8,630 nucleotides of DNA, taken from NCBI GenBank assembly GCA_002067405.1, contig MVRP01000182.1:1-8630 (forward strand), read 5' to 3'. Origin of the DNA: Syntrophorhabdaceae bacterium PtaU1.Bin034. Its GTDB lineage: Bacteria; Desulfobacterota_G; Syntrophorhabdia; Syntrophorhabdales; WCHB1-27. Below the pieces are notes generated by a model. That model searched no databases. It had not been told where the DNA came from and worked only from the letters and a program-made list of their open reading frames with translations. Of this stretch, positions 6,333 to 8,630 are shown in pieces (position 1 is the stretch's first letter; each line of letters starts with the position of its first letter). The position numbers were made by a program, and so were the translations under genes.

Positions 6333-6481
6333 AGACATTGATCCTGAATGTTGAATTTCTTGTCCCAACTCCTCCCCGACATATTCGAACGGCACGGCCA
6401 CTAGCCCTCATCGCAACCAATCTCAGCAGACAAAACTTCATCCATACGCCGAAGCGAAAACGCCACGAAGGCGGGCACGGA

Positions 6482-6916
6482 TTAACCGAACGCTCCGAGC
6501 TGGCATGCTGATATTTTGATCTTCATCGTTTCGCATGCTGCCGAGACCGTGGTTTTCGATATACTGAAGTTTTGTGCGATTTGCCACGCTGCAAGGCATG
6601 GAAGCCGGCCGTTGATAAGGGAAGACTGGATGGCCCACTCAATGTCCGGTTTTATCCTATCTGACAGCGCCGGGATATTTTTCTGCTCCTCATGTCCGAA
6701 AAGACCGAGTTGGCATTTGTGTATTCGAATTTCGAGCAGGTCTATCGCGGTTCCCACATCAGCCGGCTCAACGCCGAGCTTCGCTGCTATCGCGTGGGCG
6801 TCGGCACAGGATATCATATGATCCGACGCCTTCTCTTTTATGCTCTCAGCAATCGTTTGGTTTAATTCAACACCCCGTCTCTTTGCCGCATAATGTCCTG
6901 CATCTCCGTGTGTCAT
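6482..6916 (-). CDS. Protein of two tandem helix-turn-helix-like units ending in CQLGxFG (144 aa)
   Basis: The product is an internal duplication. Residues 19-74 and 89-144 align without gaps; over the last 40 columns (35-74 against 105-144) 14 positions are identical, including a leading Cys, IA in the first helix, IxI, and the closing CQLGxFG. Each unit reads as a helix, an IAxxxxVxxxxV helix-turn-helix-like stretch, a short IRI/IKI strand and the CQLGxFG end, much like a miniature winged helix. I do not know a name for the family, though the CQLGxFG ending seems familiar from anaerobe proteins near molybdenum or formate enzymes. ATG 6916 is preceded by AGGGGAG and an A-run, a good ribosome site; upstream extension to 7060 overlaps the ferredoxin gene. 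It sits between ferredoxin and yqeB, all minus strand, suggesting a regulator or adaptor of that set. Confidence 0.8.
   Translation of the reverse strand: MTHGDAGHYAAKRRGVELNQTIAESIKEKASDHMISCADAHAIAAKLGVEPADVGTAIDLLEIRIHKCQLGLFGHEEQKNIPALSDRIKPDIEWAIQSSLINGRLPCLAAWQIAQNFSISKTTVSAACETMKIKISACQLGAFG
6485..6652 (-). repeat. Second copy of the 56-residue coding duplication
   Basis: Residues 89-144 of the protein, ending CQLGAFG immediately before the stop. It pairs with the copy at 6695-6862. The 14-residue linker between copies (75-88, HEEQKNIPALSDRI) is polar. Confidence 0.75.
6695..6862 (-). repeat. First copy of the 56-residue coding duplication
   Basis: Residues 19-74 of the protein, ending CQLGLFG. 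Identity to the second copy is clear at protein level but modest, so the duplication is old and not a recent slippage event. Confidence 0.75.
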
Positions 6917-6962
6917 TTTTTCTCCCCTTGCATTTATGCTGTTTGCTGTTGTTTCGCCGTCC

Positions 6963-7415
6963 TTATCGGGCTTTCGTGAGTGCAAGGGCGTTTTGAGGAC
7001 ACTCGGCCACGCACAGCCCACACCCGGTGCATCTGCCTGCGTTGACCCAGACATTGTCATCGATAATGATTGCGCTTACAGGGCAGACCTGCGCACATTT
7101 ACCACAACCTACGCATTCCTCAGTACTCACGGAAGCCAGGAGGCGGACGTTCCCCGTTTGCCGCTCCCGGGATCCGGCGGTGATCGGGACCACACAACTT
7201 GGCTCCGGAAAATCGCCAGTCTTCCGGCTATCGGCTTCCCGGATTCCGGCAGCATCCAGGCGTTGTCTTGTCCTTCTTGCAGAGATCAGCTGGCCGAGCA
7301 AAGCGAGGGCGGAGGATATGAGACCCTCCATGCCCGGCGCACGACCTTGACCGGTCCGACAGCTTCTGCCCCTTCCGCCGCCTTTCCGTCCGCCTCTTTC
7401 ACTTCCGGTTCTCAC
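6963..7415 (-). CDS. Two-cluster 4Fe-4S ferredoxin with basic Gly/Arg-rich N-terminus (150 aa)
   Basis: The C-terminal third is a classic bacterial 8Fe ferredoxin: C101-x2-C104-x2-C107-x3-C111-P, then C129-x2-C132-x2-C135-x3-C139-P. Both CxxCxxCxxxCP sets are complete, so two [4Fe-4S] clusters are expected. Residues 1-28 are rich in Gly and Arg (SERGGRKGGGRGRSCRTGQG) and recall the Gly-rich heads of small proteins found near NifB/NifX-type genes. Residues 29-56 form a short, mildly hydrophobic helix; 57-95 look like a linker. The start is GTG 7415, with AGAGGTG at 7421-7427 five bases upstream. It should act as a cytoplasmic electron carrier, with the partner unknown. The duplicated CQLGxFG gene begins 46 bases after its stop, so an operon is likely. 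Confidence 0.88.
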   Translation of the reverse strand: MRTGSERGGRKGGGRGRSCRTGQGRAPGMEGLISSALALLGQLISARRTRQRLDAAGIREADSRKTGDFPEPSCVVPITAGSRERQTGNVRLLASVSTEECVGCGKCAQVCPVSAIIIDDNVWVNAGRCTGCGLCVAECPQNALALTKAR

Positions 7416-7446
7416 GATAACACCTCTTTTCCCTATTGAAAAAGCA

Positions 7447-7546
7447 GTTGAGCAGGCAAGTGAGTTGAATGAGTTGAGCAGGGTGGGCGGTTGAAAATCC
7501 TCACTTCACGCCTTTCCCGCTCTGCTTTTCCTCACTTGGCCCGCTC
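7447..7546. repeat. Compound inverted/direct repeat between DUF5320 and ferredoxin genes
   Basis: GAGCAGGCAAGTGAG (7450-7464) pairs with CTCACTTGGCCCGCTC (7531-7546) with one mismatch and one bulge. Each arm is itself repeated: GTTGAGCAGG occurs at 7447-7456 and 7473-7482, exactly 26 bases apart. CTCACTT...CCCGCTC occurs at both 7500-7522 and 7531-7546. The whole interval could fold into one long imperfect stem or two nested ones. It lies in a gap between two minus-strand genes, so terminator/attenuator, mRNA-stabilising element or REP-like repeat are all possible. There is no clear T-run. Confidence 0.55.
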
Positions 7547-7566
7547 AGCCGTTTTCCTCCGGAATC

Positions 7567-7911
7567 TCACTCCTTCCGACCCTGCGTTTCCAATGTCTCG
7601 ATCTGTTGCCTGATGCCGTCAAGCGCACGTGTAAGGTTTTCCGCTTGGGTCTTCAGCCTCATCAGCTCAACATCCGCGCTCATCGGCGCTCTGGAAGGCG
7701 CCCCGGCCGTCAAGCCTGTGTCTGCGCGTTGCCAGCCGGTAAGACCGGTTGCGTGGTACTGGTTGCGCCTGCCCCGGCCACCGCCGCCCCAGCAGGCCCA
7801 GCCCTGCCTGAAGCCCGCATATCCAGGGACGACGTATCCTGCGCAAAATCCAGCCCCACGTCCCGTCATCGGCCCGAAGCCTTTTGGTCCGGTTCCATCT
7901 CCAAATGGCAT
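7567..7911 (-). CDS. DUF5320 domain protein (114 aa)
   Basis: The N-terminus MPFGDGTGPKGFGPMTGRGA followed by GFCAGY is the signature of DUF5320 proteins, short Gly-rich proteins common in anaerobes. Residues 30-50 continue Gly/Trp-rich (GYAGFRQGWACWGGGG, C40). Residues 78-112 form an amphipathic helix (ADVELMRLKTQAENLTRALDG onward) likely to be a coiled coil, also typical of the family. No function is established. The family often sits near NifB/NifX-type (dinitrogenase cofactor) proteins and small ferredoxins; here only the ferredoxin is present, one gene downstream. ATG 7911 is preferred over GTG 7920 because the near-perfect ribosome site AGGAGGTG (7918-7925) overlaps that GTG and is spaced correctly for 7911, and because the family begins MP.GDGTGP. 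Confidence 0.85.
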   Translation of the reverse strand: MPFGDGTGPKGFGPMTGRGAGFCAGYVVPGYAGFRQGWACWGGGGRGRRNQYHATGLTGWQRADTGLTAGAPSRAPMSADVELMRLKTQAENLTRALDGIRQQIETLETQGRKE

Positions 7912-7917
7912 GTTACT

Positions 7918-7925
7918 CACCTCCT
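7918..7925 (-). promoter_or_regulatory. Strong ribosome-binding site that decides the DUF5320 start
   Basis: AGGAGGTG on the minus strand lies six bases before ATG 7911. It overlaps the alternative GTG at 7918-7920 and therefore rules it out. Confidence 0.8.
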
Positions 7926-7939
7926 TTGAGATTCAGTTA

Positions 7940-7955
7940 TTCAAGAACTGTACCA
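7940..7955 (-). promoter_or_regulatory. Candidate sigma-54 (-24/-12) promoter for the DUF5320 gene
   Basis: The minus strand reads TGGTACAGTTCTTGAA, against the consensus TGGCACGNNNNTTGCA. GG and the TTG are present at the exact N10 spacing, but the usually invariant GC of the -12 element is GA. Transcription would begin near 7929, leaving a leader of about 18 bases that includes the ribosome site. A sigma-54-dependent regulator gene lies 390 bases upstream. Confidence 0.35.
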
Positions 7956-8025
7956 GATGAAGCAGACCTTGAAATCGGCCGAGCCCGCTGTCCCCTGAGG
8001 GGTCATGTCAATCAGATAGTGCATT

Positions 8026-8059
8026 TTGCATTAGTAGCATATGCCGAGGCGTTGCATTA
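8026..8059. repeat. Paired TTGCATTA boxes flanking a GCATATGC palindrome
   Basis: TTGCATTA occurs at 8026-8033 and 8052-8059, 26 bases apart start to start, with the palindrome GCATATGC at 8037-8044 between them. The site is about 70-115 bases upstream of the candidate sigma-54 promoter, a usual distance for an enhancer. Binding by the neighbouring regulator is inference. Confidence 0.3.
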
Positions 8060-8086
8060 TGCGTATCGATAAGCTTGTCCCTTTGA

Positions 8087-8287
8087 AGCCTGAACTCCGA
8101 GTGGTATATCGAGAGGCTGGACACGAAGATGGAGAAAGGAGGTACCGTCGAAGTGAAAGGGTCGAGAGTCAATCTTGCCGGCAAGCCGGTCATAATCGCG
8201 GCTGAGGTCAGGAAAGGGGAAGAGATTCTTGCCCTGCGCAACGACACGGGAATACCTGTCTGGAGCGGCTGGGGACGGAGACGGTAG
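8087..8287 (+). pseudogene. C-terminal remnant of a small protein ending in PVWSGW
   Basis: The frame is open from just after a TGA (8084-8086) to TAG at 8285-8287. It reads EWYIERLDTKMEKGG, then VEVKGSRVNLAGKPVIIAA, EVRKGEEILALRNDTG and IPVWSGWGRRR. This resembles the C-terminal beta-rich part (G.RV...GKPVIIAAEV.KG...L.LR...G.PVWSGW) of small, usually exported proteins in anaerobes, which normally have a signal peptide and 80-100 more residues in front. The only internal ATG (8129) has no ribosome site, and nothing upstream in any frame resembles the missing part. I read it as a gene that has lost its N-terminal half. It converges on the regulator gene, 58 bases away. Family recognition is moderate and no function is known to me. 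Confidence 0.55.
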
Positions 8288-8296
8288 AAAACATCG

Positions 8297-8314
8297 ACGG
8301 CCGGAGACGGCCGT
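8297..8314 (-). terminator. Probable intrinsic terminator of the sigma-54 regulator gene
   Basis: ACGGCC (8297-8302) and GGCCGT (8309-8314) form a perfect 6-bp GC-rich stem with a 6-base loop. On the minus strand it is followed by CGATGTTTTC, a short T-run. It lies 32 bases after the regulator's stop. A second small hairpin, CTTCC-GTGA-GGAAG (8323-8336), with a GNRA-type loop, stands between it and the gene. Confidence 0.45.
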
Positions 8315-8345
8315 GTAGAACACTTCCGTGAGGAAGGGGCTTCGG

Positions 8346-8630
8346 CTATCCTCTTCGCCCCCGGCCGTCGGCAAGGGGGGTGTCGATATTCATTGCCTTT
8401 ATCTTCCGGAAAAGGGTACTTGTATCGATACCCAGTGCTGCCGCCGCTTTTTTGCGGTTCCCGTTATGTTGTTCGAGGGCCAGGGAGATGAGGTGTCTCT
8501 CCATTGAGCAGAGGGTCATCGATTCCGGTTCGTTTTGTGCCTTGCCGAACGGCCGAAGCTCGGGGGGCAGGTGGTTCAGCTCGATCAGTCCGCCCCGGCA
8601 CAGCACAAAGGCCTGTTCGATGATATTCTC
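8346..8630 (-). CDS. C-terminus of a sigma-54-dependent (NtrC-family) regulator with Fis-type HTH (partial, 94 aa)
   Basis: The frame is open to the right edge, so the true start is outside the window. The visible part begins ENIIEQAFVLCRGGLIELNHLPPELRP, the conserved segment closing the AAA+ ATPase region of sigma-54 activators (ELENVIERAFVLCRG..I...HLP). A short linker leads to a Fis-type DNA-binding domain: MERHLISLALEQHNGNRKKAAAALGI, then DTSTLFRKIKAMNI. Helix-turn-helix residues are all normal. The protein ends with a short Gly/Arg-rich tail (DGRGRRG). Activators of this kind bind upstream sites and remodel sigma-54 holoenzyme using ATP. The sensory domain is not visible, so the signal is unknown. 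It is on the same strand as DUF5320 and the ferredoxin, and may control them; the candidate -24/-12 promoter at 7940-7955 fits this. Confidence 0.93.
   Translation of the reverse strand, partial: ENIIEQAFVLCRGGLIELNHLPPELRPFGKAQNEPESMTLCSMERHLISLALEQHNGNRKKAAAALGIDTSTLFRKIKAMNIDTPLADGRGRRG

Noticed and set aside
6333..6401. N-terminal extension of YqeB from GTG 6401
   Set aside because: The added 23 residues do not resemble the family, whose start is just before the IVIKGAGE motif.
6917..7060. N-terminal extension of the duplicated CQLGxFG protein to 7060
   Set aside because: It overlaps the ferredoxin coding sequence, has no ribosome site, and the ATG at 6916 has a good one.
6936..7439. 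167-codon plus-strand ORF over the ferredoxin
   Set aside because: The opposite strand carries two complete 4Fe-4S motifs and a proper ribosome site.
7606..7960. Two plus-strand ORFs opposite DUF5320
   Set aside because: Shadow frames; the minus strand has the DUF5320 signature and a near-perfect ribosome site.
8008..8374. Minus-strand ORFs across 8008-8374
   Set aside because: They run through the terminator region and opposite the recognisable PVWSGW remnant, with no ribosome sites or motifs.

Overview
The window looks like part of a chromosome from an anaerobic, sulfur- and metal-metabolising member of the Deltaproteobacteria (Desulfobacterota). The evidence is moderately high GC, a CoA-disulfide-reductase-like flavoprotein fused to a rhodanese domain, a YqeB-type molybdenum-hydroxylase accessory protein, a DUF5320 protein next to an 8Fe ferredoxin, and an NtrC-family regulator. 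This placement is inference from gene content; nothing in the window fixes the taxon.

Layout. Positions 1-122 (+) hold the end of an ABC metal-transporter permease that stops earlier than the family normally does. Positions 209-2383 (-) carry three genes in one direction: a Spy/CpxP-like periplasmic protein, then a nucleotidyltransferase-fold protein, then a calcineurin-like metallophosphoesterase. The last two overlap by ATGA. Positions 2384-2914 show no gene I can support. Positions 2915-5613 (+) run through a NifU/IscU-like remnant, a small acidic protein, the 566-residue flavoprotein-rhodanese fusion with a palindromic promoter region, a CGGC-domain gene stopped after 20 codons, and a cysteine-rich ORF that is probably frameshifted. 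Positions 5535-7911 (-) carry DUF5320, a two-cluster ferredoxin, a protein built from two copies of a helix-turn-helix-like unit ending in CQLGxFG, and YqeB. Positions 8087-8287 (+) hold the C-terminal remnant of another gene. From 8346 to the right edge (-) lies the C-terminus of a sigma-54-dependent regulator with a Fis-type helix-turn-helix.

How the parts may fit together. The flavoprotein-rhodanese fusion probably handles CoA-persulfide, polysulfide or disulfide sulfur. The minus-strand set joins an Fe-S carrier, a putative duplicated DNA-binding protein and YqeB, which fits maturation or control of a molybdenum hydroxylase. The sigma-54 regulator is near a candidate -24/-12 promoter in front of DUF5320.

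The most striking feature overall is decay: at least four recognisable genes (metal permease, NifU-like, CGGC, and the VWSGW-ending protein) are present only as fragments between intact genes. The best leads for something little described are the duplicated CQLGxFG protein, the coupled nucleotidyltransferase-phosphoesterase pair, the palindrome around the flavoprotein promoter, and the repeat-built inverted repeat at 7447-7546.
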